A stretch of 35,277 nt of DNA from an uncultured Eubacteriales bacterium (lineage in GTDB: Bacteria; Bacillota; Clostridia; Peptostreptococcales; Anaerovoracaceae), in the NCBI GenBank assembly GCA_900547295.1, contig URGK01000017.1, positions 1-35,277 on the forward strand, in the 5' to 3' direction. Each line of letters starts with the position of its first letter. Positions within the stretch are counted from its first letter, which is position 1. This document shows, in pieces, positions 16,318 through 23,863 of this stretch. The notes under the pieces were generated by a model. That model saw only the letters and a list, made by a program, of their open reading frames with translations. It did not search any database and was not told the DNA's origin. A program made the translations under genes and the position numbers.

Positions 16318-17213
16318 TATTTCGTCCTCGTTAATACATCGTCGATTATGTCGTTGAATACCTCGGCATTGTCGTAATAGCAGGCTATGGATTTCTTTGC
16401 GTCCTCTGCAAGATCCTGCGCCATCTGCTTTGCTTTTTCAATGCCGTAGAGAGAAACATAGGTAACCTTGTTTTTGGCAACGTCAACACCTGTTTTTTTG
16501 CCCATTTCATCTTCGTCGCCGCAGGCGTCGAGTATATCATCGGTAATCTGGAAAAGCAGTCCCAGCTGTTCGCCGTAGGTTGTCAGATCTACCAGTGTTT
16601 TTGCATCTGCCCCGCCAAGGTATGCTCCCGCTCTGATTGTTGAGACCAGCAGCGCCGCAGTCTTGTTTATATGAATATATTCCAGCAGTTCTTTTGAGCA
16701 GTGAGTTCCCTCACCCTCTATGTCCGCCACCTGTCCTGCAACCATACCTCTGCAGCCTGCACCCTTTGCAAGCTCATAGGAGGCTCTTACTCTCCTGTTT
16801 AAAAGCTCAGGCGTGTCAAGATAAAGCAGCATGTCCTTGTTCATAGCTTCAAAGGCGCTTGTGAGAAGTCCGTCGCCTGCAAGAATTGCTATGGCATCAC
16901 CGTAGACCTTGTGGCTTGTAGGCATACCCCTTCTTAAATCGTCGTTGTCCATAGCAGGAAGGTCGTCGTGTATCAGTGAATATGTGTGAATATATTCTGC
17001 CGCGCAGGCGTAAGGCAGCGCCGAATTTATATCTCCTCCCGCAAAGTCACAGGCTGCAAGCATCAGAACAGGTCTTATGCGCTTGCCTCCTGAGCTTAAG
17101 CTGTATTTCATCGCTTCATAAAGAGTGATGCTCTTGTGATCTATTTCAGGAAGGAAATCCAGAAGATGTTCTTCTATAAGATCTTTGTAGTTGTAGTACA
17201 TAATGTTTTTCAT
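16317..17213 (-). CDS. ispA: Polyprenyl synthetase (farnesyl diphosphate synthase type)
   Basis: 298 residues. SSGGKRIRPVLML, the first aspartate-rich motif DDLPAMDND (with the two-residue PA insertion of bacterial FPP synthases), GDGLLTSAFE, GQVADIEGE and the second motif DDILDACGDEDEMGKKTG are all present. It should make farnesyl (or geranyl) diphosphate. The size and motif type fit FPP synthase better than a long-chain enzyme. It begins six bases after xseB and shares one base with dxs. Confidence 0.92.
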   Translation of the reverse strand: MKNIMYYNYKDLIEEHLLDFLPEIDHKSITLYEAMKYSLSSGGKRIRPVLMLAACDFAGGDINSALPYACAAEYIHTYSLIHDDLPAMDNDDLRRGMPTSHKVYGDAIAILAGDGLLTSAFEAMNKDMLLYLDTPELLNRRVRASYELAKGAGCRGMVAGQVADIEGEGTHCSKELLEYIHINKTAALLVSTIRAGAYLGGADAKTLVDLTTYGEQLGLLFQITDDILDACGDEDEMGKKTGVDVAKNKVTYVSLYGIEKAKQMAQDLAEDAKKSIACYYDNAEVFNDIIDDVLTRTK

Positions 17214-17219
17214 TTAAAA

Positions 17220-17399
17220 TCACTTCCTTTTGTAAATCTGTATTTTTTGTTTTGCTTCGCTTAGTATTTCACTGCACTGCTCATAATATTTCATACCCTC
17301 CTCGTAGGCCTTGAGTGCCTCGTCGAGAGTATTGCCTTCTTTTTTGAGATCCTGCGCGCTTTTTTCAAGACCTTTTAATGCTTCTTCAAATTTTGCCAT
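17220..17399 (-). CDS. xseB: Exodeoxyribonuclease VII small subunit
   Basis: 59 residues, typical for XseB: KFEEALKGLEKSAQDLK, ALKAYEEGMKYYEQCSEIL, a two-helix coiled coil. The ATG at 17399 has GGAGG eight bases upstream and overlaps the xseA stop (TGATG). A TTG three bases earlier is less likely. It pairs with XseA. Confidence 0.93.
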   Translation of the reverse strand: MAKFEEALKGLEKSAQDLKKEGNTLDEALKAYEEGMKYYEQCSEILSEAKQKIQIYKRK

Positions 17400-18610
17400 C
17401 AACTGTTCCTCCTCACAGATATTACTGCCGCCTCAGCGCTTCCGTCTGCTGCGGTAATTGTAATTCTGTCATCTTTGTTAAAGTCCTTTGCAGACGATAG
17501 AAGCCTGCCGTTTTTATCTGAAACCGCAAAGTAGCCCATTGCCATTATTCTCTGCGGGTTAAGGTTTTCGAGAGTTTCTCTCAGCTTGCCGATATGGTTT
17601 ATATTCTCGCTTATAACTGTATCGGCACAGCCCGTCATTTCGGTATAAAGGCTGTCAAGCCTCATGGAATAAAGCTGTATTAAATTCTCTATCCACAGCG
17701 TAAGAGAGCTTTTGTCCATGCTGTCAAGATACATCTGCTTCATTCTGATATATCCGTCAATCCCTGTATCAAGCATATCCGCAGTATCATTGCAGTAAGT
17801 TATAAGCTGCGCTGTATCGGGAACTGCCATTACCGCCGCCGCGGTAGGAGTTTCTGCTCTCCTGTCTGCTGCAAAGTCTGCTATTGTGAAATCTGTTTCG
17901 TGACCTACGGCCGATATTACCGGTATCTTTGAATTGTATATGCTCCTTGCAACGATTTCCTCGTTAAAGGCCCAGAGCTCCTCTGCCGAGCCTCCGCCTC
18001 TGCCTGTGATTATGAGGTCAAGCTGCGGCATTGTTTCGTTAAGCTCATCAATCATTGATGATATATCCGGCGCGGCATTTGGCCCCTGCACCAGTACAGG
18101 GCATATATACACGTTAACGATATTGTTTCTCGCCTTTATAATCTTGACTATATCTCTGACCGCAGCTCCTGTATCAGATGTAACCACCGCAATGTTTTCG
18201 GGGAAAAACGGAAGCGGTTTTTTGTGCGCCTCATCAAACAGCCCCTCTGAAAGCAGCTTGGCTTTGAGGTTTTCAAAGGCTGTGCTCAGCGCGCCTGCGC
18301 CTGAAACCTCAATATCTCTGACGTTTATGGAATAGCTGCCGCCTCTCTCGTAAAGATATATATATCCGTTTACGATTATCTCCATACCCTCCGAAAGCTC
18401 ATAGCGTATGTGCCTTGCATTGTCTGCCGCAAGGAAGCAGTTTATCCTGCTTGTTTCGTCCTTGAGTGAAAAATACACGTGCCCGCTGCTATGATGCTTG
18501 AGGTTTGATATCTCTCCCGTAACCGAAATGTTACCCAGCAGAGGGTCTGCCTGCAAGACTCTTTTTATATAACTGTTAAGCTGTGAAACCTTTATGGGTT
18601 TTGCTGCCAT
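17399..18610 (-). CDS. xseA: Exodeoxyribonuclease VII large subunit
   Basis: 403 residues. An N-terminal OB fold (about 5-105, with ISVTGEISNLKHHSSGHVYF) precedes the catalytic domain with VVTSDTGAAVRDI, ITGRGGGSAEELWAFNEE and PVISAVGHETDFTIADFAADRRAETPT-type motifs, then helical regions. XseA with XseB degrades single-stranded DNA. It starts inside the Kae1-like gene's end (19-base overlap). Confidence 0.95.
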   Translation of the reverse strand: MAAKPIKVSQLNSYIKRVLQADPLLGNISVTGEISNLKHHSSGHVYFSLKDETSRINCFLAADNARHIRYELSEGMEIIVNGYIYLYERGGSYSINVRDIEVSGAGALSTAFENLKAKLLSEGLFDEAHKKPLPFFPENIAVVTSDTGAAVRDIVKIIKARNNIVNVYICPVLVQGPNAAPDISSMIDELNETMPQLDLIITGRGGGSAEELWAFNEEIVARSIYNSKIPVISAVGHETDFTIADFAADRRAETPTAAAVMAVPDTAQLITYCNDTADMLDTGIDGYIRMKQMYLDSMDKSSLTLWIENLIQLYSMRLDSLYTEMTGCADTVISENINHIGKLRETLENLNPQRIMAMGYFAVSDKNGRLLSSAKDFNKDDRITITAADGSAEAAVISVRRNS

Positions 18611-19554
18611 AACCTTGCTCCTCCCAGCAGAGCCGTACCTACCGCGTTGTCCGAGGAAAGCTCCGCTGCACCGAATTCATATGAAATGTTCCTGTCAATA
18701 TATCTGCCGATTTCTCTGCGCACATATCCGCTGGAAGAAACGCCTCCGGCAAACAGCACATTGCCTGTTCCGCAGGCTGCTGCCGTCTGATTTACGGCCT
18801 GGGCCAGACATATTGTAATTCTGTCAAATATGTTTTTTATCAGCAAACTGTAATCCGAATTTTTATCCATGCCGGAAATATTCCTTAATACCTGTGTTTC
18901 TATTCCCGACAGATTAAAGTGACAATCTCTTACCTTGATTGGAGTGAGTATATCAGCCTTATCCAACGTGTTAAGGGCTGCTTCATCAAGCGCTTTGCCG
19001 CACGGAAAATCAAGTCCGAGAGCAACTCCTGTTCTGTCTAAAAGCTGCCCGAAAGAAATATCAAGACTGCCGCCGGCTATTTCTATGCCGTCTTTAGTGC
19101 AGCTTAGAATTTCACAGGTGCCGCCGGAAAGATGACAGCACAGAAGCTCTGTTTTGTCTTTGAAGCGGCTGTAGGTTTTAACTGCCGTTATGTGTCCCTC
19201 CTGATGTGAAAATCTGTATAAAGGCACGTCAAGGACTGATGCAATCATACTGCCTGCCGAAAGTCCGGCATTGAACACCGGCATATATGAGCCCTCTACA
19301 GGTCTTGGCCTTGAGGATACGGAAACAGCTTTGATAACGTATCCTGCCGTATCCGATTTGATATTCTCAATTATTTCAGGCAGGTTTGCAATATGCTGAA
19401 AAAGGGCGTCGGACTGTCTAAGTCCTCTCTCGCCCTGTTTTACCTTTAGAAGTTTTCTCCTGTCGGAAATTATATTGCCGCAGCTGTCGACTGCCGCGGC
19501 AGATGTTGTATAGTTGCTTGTATCTATACCTAATACACATTCATTAGTTTTCAT
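18592..19554 (-). CDS. Kae1/TsaD-like protein (peptidase M22 fold)
   Basis: 320 residues of the ASKHA/TsaD fold: VLGIDTSNYTTSAA at the N-terminus, HQEGHITAV (metal-ligand histidines), HLSGGTCEI and LFAGGVSSSGYVRR. It is shorter and more divergent than TsaD itself. In Clostridia this second Kae1-like gene commonly stands between nusB and xseA, as here. Whether it takes part in t6A synthesis is unknown, and a true tsaD probably exists elsewhere. It overlaps nusB by 11 bases. Confidence 0.85.
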   Translation of the reverse strand: MKTNECVLGIDTSNYTTSAAAVDSCGNIISDRRKLLKVKQGERGLRQSDALFQHIANLPEIIENIKSDTAGYVIKAVSVSSRPRPVEGSYMPVFNAGLSAGSMIASVLDVPLYRFSHQEGHITAVKTYSRFKDKTELLCCHLSGGTCEILSCTKDGIEIAGGSLDISFGQLLDRTGVALGLDFPCGKALDEAALNTLDKADILTPIKVRDCHFNLSGIETQVLRNISGMDKNSDYSLLIKNIFDRITICLAQAVNQTAAACGTGNVLFAGGVSSSGYVRREIGRYIDRNISYEFGAAELSSDNAVGTALLGGARLWQQNP

Positions 19555-19951
19555 TTTTGAGTTTAATCGCTTTGCCCAGCAGTCCGTTTACAAATTTCTG
19601 TGAGCTGTCGGTTCCGAATTTTTTGGCAAGATTTACTGCCTCGTTAAGTGAAACGGCCTCAGGTATATCCTCTGCAAAAAGAATTTCGCCAAGAGCCAGT
19701 CTGCATATGGCAAGGTCTGATTTGGCCATTCTCTCTGTGCTCCAGCCGTCACTTGATTTATTTATGAGAGCGTCTATCTGTTCAAGATTGTCCGCTATCG
19801 CTCTGTGCATATCGTCGATATATGTTTTCTGCTTGGCGTTAATCTTGTAATCTCTTAAAAATCTGTTTTTCAGTTCATCTGAAAAATCCTTTTGCACTCC
19901 CATCTGGAAAATAAGCTGCATAAGCAGTTCTCTGGCTGCTTCTCTTGTCAT
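19544..19951 (-). CDS. nusB: Transcription antitermination factor NusB
   Basis: 135 residues, all helical: REAARELLMQLIFQM at the start, then RMAKSDLAICRLALGEILF and EAVSLNEAVNLAKKFGTDSS, with VNGLLGKA near the end. These are the standard NusB motifs for binding boxA RNA with NusE in rRNA antitermination. It follows the Asp23-like gene with no gap. Confidence 0.95.
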   Translation of the reverse strand: MTREAARELLMQLIFQMGVQKDFSDELKNRFLRDYKINAKQKTYIDDMHRAIADNLEQIDALINKSSDGWSTERMAKSDLAICRLALGEILFAEDIPEAVSLNEAVNLAKKFGTDSSQKFVNGLLGKAIKLKNEN

Positions 19952-20320
19952 TTAGATTTCCTCCTCATCAGGCAGATGAACGCCTTGCACATGAATGTTT
20001 ACAGCGGTTACCGATAATCCTGTCATCTGCTCTACTTCGTTTTTTACGTTTACCTGTACTTCCCACGCAACTGCGGGTATTTTAACTTCATAATCAACGA
20101 TTATGAATACATCTATCTCAACATTCTGTTCATCTCTAGAAATTTTAATGCCCTTTGACGGAGGCTCATTTCCGAGTATGTTTCTTGAAAGGTTATCAAT
20201 AAGGCCTCCGCTGAGCTCGTGCACTCCGTTTGTCTTGAGCGCGGCGTTTACAGCACATATTGATACAACCTCGTCTGATATTTTAATTGTACCGTATTTA
20301 TCCTCTCTGTTCTGACCCAT
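19952..20320 (-). CDS. Asp23/Gls24 family envelope stress protein
   Basis: 122 residues with the DUF322 pattern: GTIKISDEVVSICAVNAAL, ELSGGLIDNL, VEIDVFIIVDYEVKIPAVAWEVQ and VTAVNIHVQGVHL. Family members are small cytoplasmic proteins associated with the envelope or cell-wall stress. GAGAGGTAATT precedes the ATG. It is the first gene of the long housekeeping run and is served by the promoter at 20490-20462. Confidence 0.9.
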   Translation of the reverse strand: MGQNREDKYGTIKISDEVVSICAVNAALKTNGVHELSGGLIDNLSRNILGNEPPSKGIKISRDEQNVEIDVFIIVDYEVKIPAVAWEVQVNVKNEVEQMTGLSVTAVNIHVQGVHLPDEEEI

Positions 20321-20343
20321 AATTACCTCTCATCACTGAATTT

Positions 20344-20468
20344 CTATAGTTCCTACCTTACGGCAAGGCTGCGTTCCAGAAGGCTATGCCTTCTGCTGTC
20401 CGTTTTACCTAGCCAAGTATAGCTTGGGGTAAAAAGGCAACGCCTTTATAACAATGGAACTATTATAG
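20344..20468. repeat. MITE-like palindromic element with four hairpins
   Basis: Ends CTATAGTTCC (20344-20353) and GGAACTATTATAG (20456-20468) are inverted, with 8 bases in exact register (20346-20353 with 20456-20463). Between them lie four hairpins: CCTT/AAGG (20356-20368), CAGAAGGC/GCCTTCTG with a 3-base loop (20377-20395), TTTTACC+CCAAG paired with CTTGG+GGTAAAA with a TAG bulge (20403-20434), and AAAGGC/GCCTTT (20433-20447). Dense short palindromes inside terminal inverted repeats fit a small non-autonomous element. I have not seen a second copy in the window. Confidence 0.5.
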
Positions 20469-20490
20469 CATTTTAACGCTGTTTTTACAA
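20462..20490 (-). promoter_or_regulatory. Promoter of the Asp23-nusB-xse-isp-dxs run
   Basis: On the minus strand TTGTAA (20490-20485) and TATAAT (20467-20462) are 17 bases apart, with TGC before the -10 box (extended -10). RNA should start near 20455 and carry a leader of about 135 bases that includes the four hairpins. The -10 box lies within the right terminal repeat of the element at 20344-20468. Confidence 0.7.
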
Positions 20491-20526
20491 CATTTTCGGA
20501 ATAGTTTAGCGATGCAAAAACAGTAT

Positions 20527-21213
20527 CTATTCTATGATTTCATATATCTGATGCAGGTCGGATATCTCATAATCTATTCTGTATTTATCCGGAGCTTTAT
20601 CTCCTAAAGGATTGTACCAGCAAGTAACAATACCTGCGTTGTTTCCGCCCTGTATATCGCTTGTAAGGGAGTCCCCTACAATCAGAATACTGCTTCTGTC
20701 AGCAGGCTTTATTTCTTCAAGTACCTTATCAAAGAACTCTATATTCGGCTTTTCCACCCCTATATGCTCTGATAAAAATATACCGTCCACCAGTTCACCC
20801 AGTCCCGAAAGGCGAAGCTTCTTTGACTGCGCCTCCACAGTTCCGTTTGAAACAACATACTGTCTGACTCTGCCCTGAAGTGACTTTATAATTTCAAGGC
20901 TGTCATCGTGATATACGATAGTATCTCCAAGACGAAGCTGATACAGGGAATTAAATTCTTCAACAACTGAAATATCAATTCCCTCTGATTTGAAAAACTC
21001 CTTAAATCTTCCCACCAGTACTTCCTGCTTGGTTATTTCACCTCTTTCGAGCCTCTGCCAGTAGGTTTTATTTATTTCTGAGTATCTTTTAATCATTTCA
21101 TCTGAACATTGGCCGAGGTTAAATTCTCCGAACAAGGTTTTTATTGCCGCTTTTTCGGCCGCTATAAAATCAAGGAGCGTACCGTCAACATCCCATAATA
21201 TTGTACTAATCAA
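20527..21213 (-). CDS. YjjG-like HAD nucleotidase/phosphatase
   Basis: 228 residues. HAD motif I is LWDVDGTLLDF (6-16), motif II VVSNGT, and motifs III/IV fall in VEKPNIEFFDKVLEE and ILIVGDSLTSDIQGGNNAGI. The form resembles YjjG, which removes phosphate from non-canonical pyrimidine nucleotides. The start is TTG at 21213 with GGAGG seven bases upstream, overlapping the preceding stop (TTGA). It is the last gene before the 206-base gap that holds the palindromic element. Confidence 0.85.
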   Translation of the reverse strand: MISTILWDVDGTLLDFIAAEKAAIKTLFGEFNLGQCSDEMIKRYSEINKTYWQRLERGEITKQEVLVGRFKEFFKSEGIDISVVEEFNSLYQLRLGDTIVYHDDSLEIIKSLQGRVRQYVVSNGTVEAQSKKLRLSGLGELVDGIFLSEHIGVEKPNIEFFDKVLEEIKPADRSSILIVGDSLTSDIQGGNNAGIVTCWYNPLGDKAPDKYRIDYEISDLHQIYEIIE

Positions 21214-21632
21214 TTTGTTTCCTCCGCTTTATCAAATACAACAAGTCCTGCTTCATAAGGATGGTCGCGAAACAGAGTATCTCTGCTCTGTCTGCGATAC
21301 ATCAGCGCCTTTGCAATAATGAGAAAATCCCCTCCGCCTGACATTATCATAAGCTCTGCAACTGCAAATACAAACAGGCTGCCTGAAATTATTGAAGCTA
21401 TGGCAAGTATAAATCCCAGAACGATAGTCGGCATCAGGGTTCCTGTTATGTACTGTCCCCTTTTCAGAGACTTACGGCAGGTGCAGTACGGGGTAAGGTA
21501 TTTCCACATCACTCCAAACTCAATATCTTTCATGCGATTTTCGGTAAATAAGCTCCATGTAATGCCGTGAATAAGCTCGTGGAGTACAATAAGGGCAAAA
21601 AACACAAGCAGAAACAGCAATGGACCTGCCAC
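21210..21632 (-). CDS. DUF3267 membrane protein, apparently shortened at the N-terminus
   Basis: Read from GTG at 21632, 140 residues. VLHELIHGITWSLF carries the HExxH zinc-type motif inside a membrane helix, followed by KDIEFGVMWKYLTPYCTC-like sequence (here MKDIEFGVMWKYLTPYC), all typical of DUF3267. Further membrane helices lie near 68-85 and 88-108. The family normally has another 30-50 residues and a membrane helix before HExxH. Here the frame is open only to a TAG at 21675-21677, and that stretch has no ATG, GTG or TTG before 21632. The GTG has no ribosome site; AGGAG at 21690-21686 is 11 bases before an ATT. So the gene has either a non-canonical start or a lost 5' end. Confidence 0.65.
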   Translation of the reverse strand: MAGPLLFLLVFFALIVLHELIHGITWSLFTENRMKDIEFGVMWKYLTPYCTCRKSLKRGQYITGTLMPTIVLGFILAIASIISGSLFVFAVAELMIMSGGGDFLIIAKALMYRRQSRDTLFRDHPYEAGLVVFDKAEETN

Positions 21633-21679
21633 TGTAAAATTAATACCGTTAACCGGATTTACCGTCAGATAAATCTAAG

Positions 21680-22435
21680 TTATTTCTCCTGCTGTGTATT
21701 TATCGTTTTCATAATAAATCTTTTTCTGTATTTAAGCTCTGCAAATCTGCCCACCTTGTTAAGGCAGGTCAGGTTTGAAATGCCTCCTGCCGCTCCCACC
21801 ACGGGAATGGTCTGAATAAATTTCATATACAGTACTTCCTTTGATACAGCCTCCGATGCTGCTTTTATCTGCTGTGATATGAGACCGTAATAGGTATAAT
21901 CCTCATTGTCAATCTGCTCCATAAGGGCATTCAGCTCATCGTTCAGCTTTTCTGCACTCTCGCCATATGACAGACCTGTTTCTATGAGCTTCAGTATGAA
22001 TACCTGCTCTGTTTTGCTCTCGTAGTCAAAGCCGTAGCATTCGGCAAGCTGATATATATTGCGCAGAAGCACTGCTGTAAATACGGGTATGTCAGGAAGT
22101 CCTATGCCTACAAGTCCAAGTCCTGTCCCCTCTGCTGCCGTTACAACTGTATCCTTCGCAAGTATCGCTCTGGCCCTGTTTCTAAGCATGACTATATCAT
22201 CATTGTCACTGCTGCCTCTGCCGTAGGTCTTTTTTATAATTCCGGTGCCGTCTCTGAATATAATTTCAAAGGCCTTAGTAAAGGCTGCCTCAAGGGTGCC
22301 TGCAAGACCCTCCGGCACATATTTCTCTATCTTACTGTCTATGTACGACTGCTTCTGTTTTTTTCGTCTGATAAGAAAATCCGTTTCGGAAATTCTGGCT
22401 TTTGTAAGCTCTTTTTTGAGAGTTTTTTCATTCAT
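21680..22435 (-). CDS. EcsC family protein (copy 2)
   Basis: 251 residues. The basic N-terminal helix is followed by GTGLGLVGIGLPDIPVFTAV, RNIYQLAECYGFDYES and a C-terminal hydrophobic VVGAAGGISNLTCLNKVG segment, matching EcsC. The family name comes from the third gene of the Bacillus ecs operon; its biochemical role is unknown. AAGGTG precedes the ATG. It lies 12 bases after a paralogue and probably shares its transcript. Confidence 0.82.
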   Translation of the reverse strand: MNEKTLKKELTKARISETDFLIRRKKQKQSYIDSKIEKYVPEGLAGTLEAAFTKAFEIIFRDGTGIIKKTYGRGSSDNDDIVMLRNRARAILAKDTVVTAAEGTGLGLVGIGLPDIPVFTAVLLRNIYQLAECYGFDYESKTEQVFILKLIETGLSYGESAEKLNDELNALMEQIDNEDYTYYGLISQQIKAASEAVSKEVLYMKFIQTIPVVGAAGGISNLTCLNKVGRFAELKYRKRFIMKTINTQQEK

Positions 22436-22447
22436 AACACACCTTAC

Positions 22448-23236
22448 CTATCCTGCATGAGCAAGCAGAAAACGCTTCCTGTACTTTATATTTATATATC
22501 TGTGCACCTTGCTTAAATACACTATATCCGAGCAGCCTGCCACAGCCCCCGCTATGGGCACAAGCTGGAGGAATTTAAGGTAAAGTATCTGGTTTGAAAG
22601 TTCCTCCGAGGTATGCTTCATCTGCTCCTCTATATCGCCCTCACAATAGGTATACATACCACCATCTATGTTTTGTATAAGCTCGTCTACTTCTTCATTA
22701 AGCACTTCCGCCGTTTCGCCTGAGGAGATTGCAGCTTCCATCATTTTCATCATAAGGTACTGCTCCTCCTGCTTTTCGTAGTCAAAGCCGTAGCACAGCG
22801 CGGTAAGGTATATATCGCGAAAGGCCACGCTTACAAACATGGGGATATCTATAAGGCCTCTGCCTAAAAGTCCCAGACCTATTCCGATTAAGCCTGCAAT
22901 GCTTCCGTCAAGAACTCCCAATCTCCACGCTTTGCGGTGAAAGGATTTGACGCTGAGACTGTTGTCTGCGGCGGCAGCAAATCTTCTGTCTTCTTCAAAG
23001 GTCATTTTCATGCGTTTTTCGCTGTAGGTTTTTTTGATGACAATACGACCCTTGCTGAATATGAGGCTGAAGGCCTTGCCGAAAGCCGCATTGAGCTTGC
23101 TGTTGAGTTTTTTGGGTATAATTCTGTTTACAAGGCTCTGTATGTATGAGCCCTCATTAGAAGAAGCTCTGTATAGAAATCTTGCTTCCTGTTTTTTTAC
23201 CTTTTGAAGTTCTTTTTTTATTGCATTTCTGTTCAT
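22448..23236 (-). CDS. EcsC family protein (copy 1)
   Basis: 262 residues from ATG at 23236, which has AAGG seven bases upstream; a start at 23260 would sit in the preceding terminator. It aligns along its length with the next gene: GRIVIKKTYSEK, GIGLGLLGRGLIDIPMFVSV, LCYGFDYEKQEEQ, GMYTYCEGDIEEQ, PIAGAVAGCSDIVYLSKVHR and a shared KYRKRF end. So the two are tandem duplicates. Function unknown. Confidence 0.82.
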   Translation of the reverse strand: MNRNAIKKELQKVKKQEARFLYRASSNEGSYIQSLVNRIIPKKLNSKLNAAFGKAFSLIFSKGRIVIKKTYSEKRMKMTFEEDRRFAAAADNSLSVKSFHRKAWRLGVLDGSIAGLIGIGLGLLGRGLIDIPMFVSVAFRDIYLTALCYGFDYEKQEEQYLMMKMMEAAISSGETAEVLNEEVDELIQNIDGGMYTYCEGDIEEQMKHTSEELSNQILYLKFLQLVPIAGAVAGCSDIVYLSKVHRYINIKYRKRFLLAHAG

Positions 23237-23254
23237 ATTACCACCTTTTAAGGA

Positions 23255-23287
23255 AAACACCCTCGGACAATGTTTATCTGAGGGTGA
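23255..23287 (-). terminator. Terminator after the lipoprotein gene
   Basis: CACCCTCGGA and TCTGAGGGTG pair around a 9-base loop; on the minus strand the stem is followed by TTTTCC. It lies 13 bases beyond the lipoprotein stop and just before the first EcsC gene. Confidence 0.8.
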
Positions 23288-23299
23288 GGTTATCTGCTG

Positions 23300-23833
23300 T
23301 TATTCGGTCACAGATCTGTTAAGCTGCTCTGCAAGCTCTAAAAGCTTATCCGCAGAGGCTTTTTTGTCTACGGTTACAGTGTAAATGGTTCCGTCCTCGC
23401 TGTACCATATCACAGCTCCGCTTTTGCCGCTGTTAAAGAATACAAAGGCGTCCATATCTCCCACCTTGCCTGACTCAGTCTCTGCAAGTTCCTCATTTAT
23501 TCCCGATACTGTTTTGAGCATTTCAAGAGCCTCAGCTTCCTCTGACGGAGCTGCATCTGTAGTCATTCTGAAGCATACCTGCTGACCGTCAAGCTTGAAT
23601 GTAAGCTGTCCTATACATTCATCAACTACAGCCCACTGCGCATCTTTGGCTTTTTCTGGGGCTGTCATTTCAAATCCAAAGTCCTCTGTTATTTGTTCCT
23701 GTGTAGCCTCTGCTGACGGAAGTGTCTCCGACGGGTTGCTGCTGTCAGTGTTATCCGTATCTGCCTCCTGTCCGCAGGCTGCAAGTCCGAACATAAGTGT
23801 CATCGCCAGTAATACATATAATAATTTTTTCAT
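23300..23833 (-). CDS. Putative lipoprotein
   Basis: 177 residues from ATG at 23833. A signal peptide (KKLLYVLLAMTLMFGLAAC) ends in a lipobox LAAC at about residue 20, then an acidic Ser/Thr/Glu-rich linker (about 21-50). The remaining 120 residues look like one compact domain with no motif I can name; DAQWAVVDECIGQLTF and AVIWYSEDGTIYTV are its clearest segments. It would be anchored outside the membrane. AGGAGG lies 12 bases before the start, a longer gap than usual. It follows the MurE-like gene by 30 bases and is closed by a terminator, so it is the last gene of that unit and may have an envelope role. Confidence 0.75.
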   Translation of the reverse strand: MKKLLYVLLAMTLMFGLAACGQEADTDNTDSSNPSETLPSAEATQEQITEDFGFEMTAPEKAKDAQWAVVDECIGQLTFKLDGQQVCFRMTTDAAPSEEAEALEMLKTVSGINEELAETESGKVGDMDAFVFFNSGKSGAVIWYSEDGTIYTVTVDKKASADKLLELAEQLNRSVTE

Positions 23834-23863
23834 AATAATCTCAATCCTCCTCATTTATTCAAC

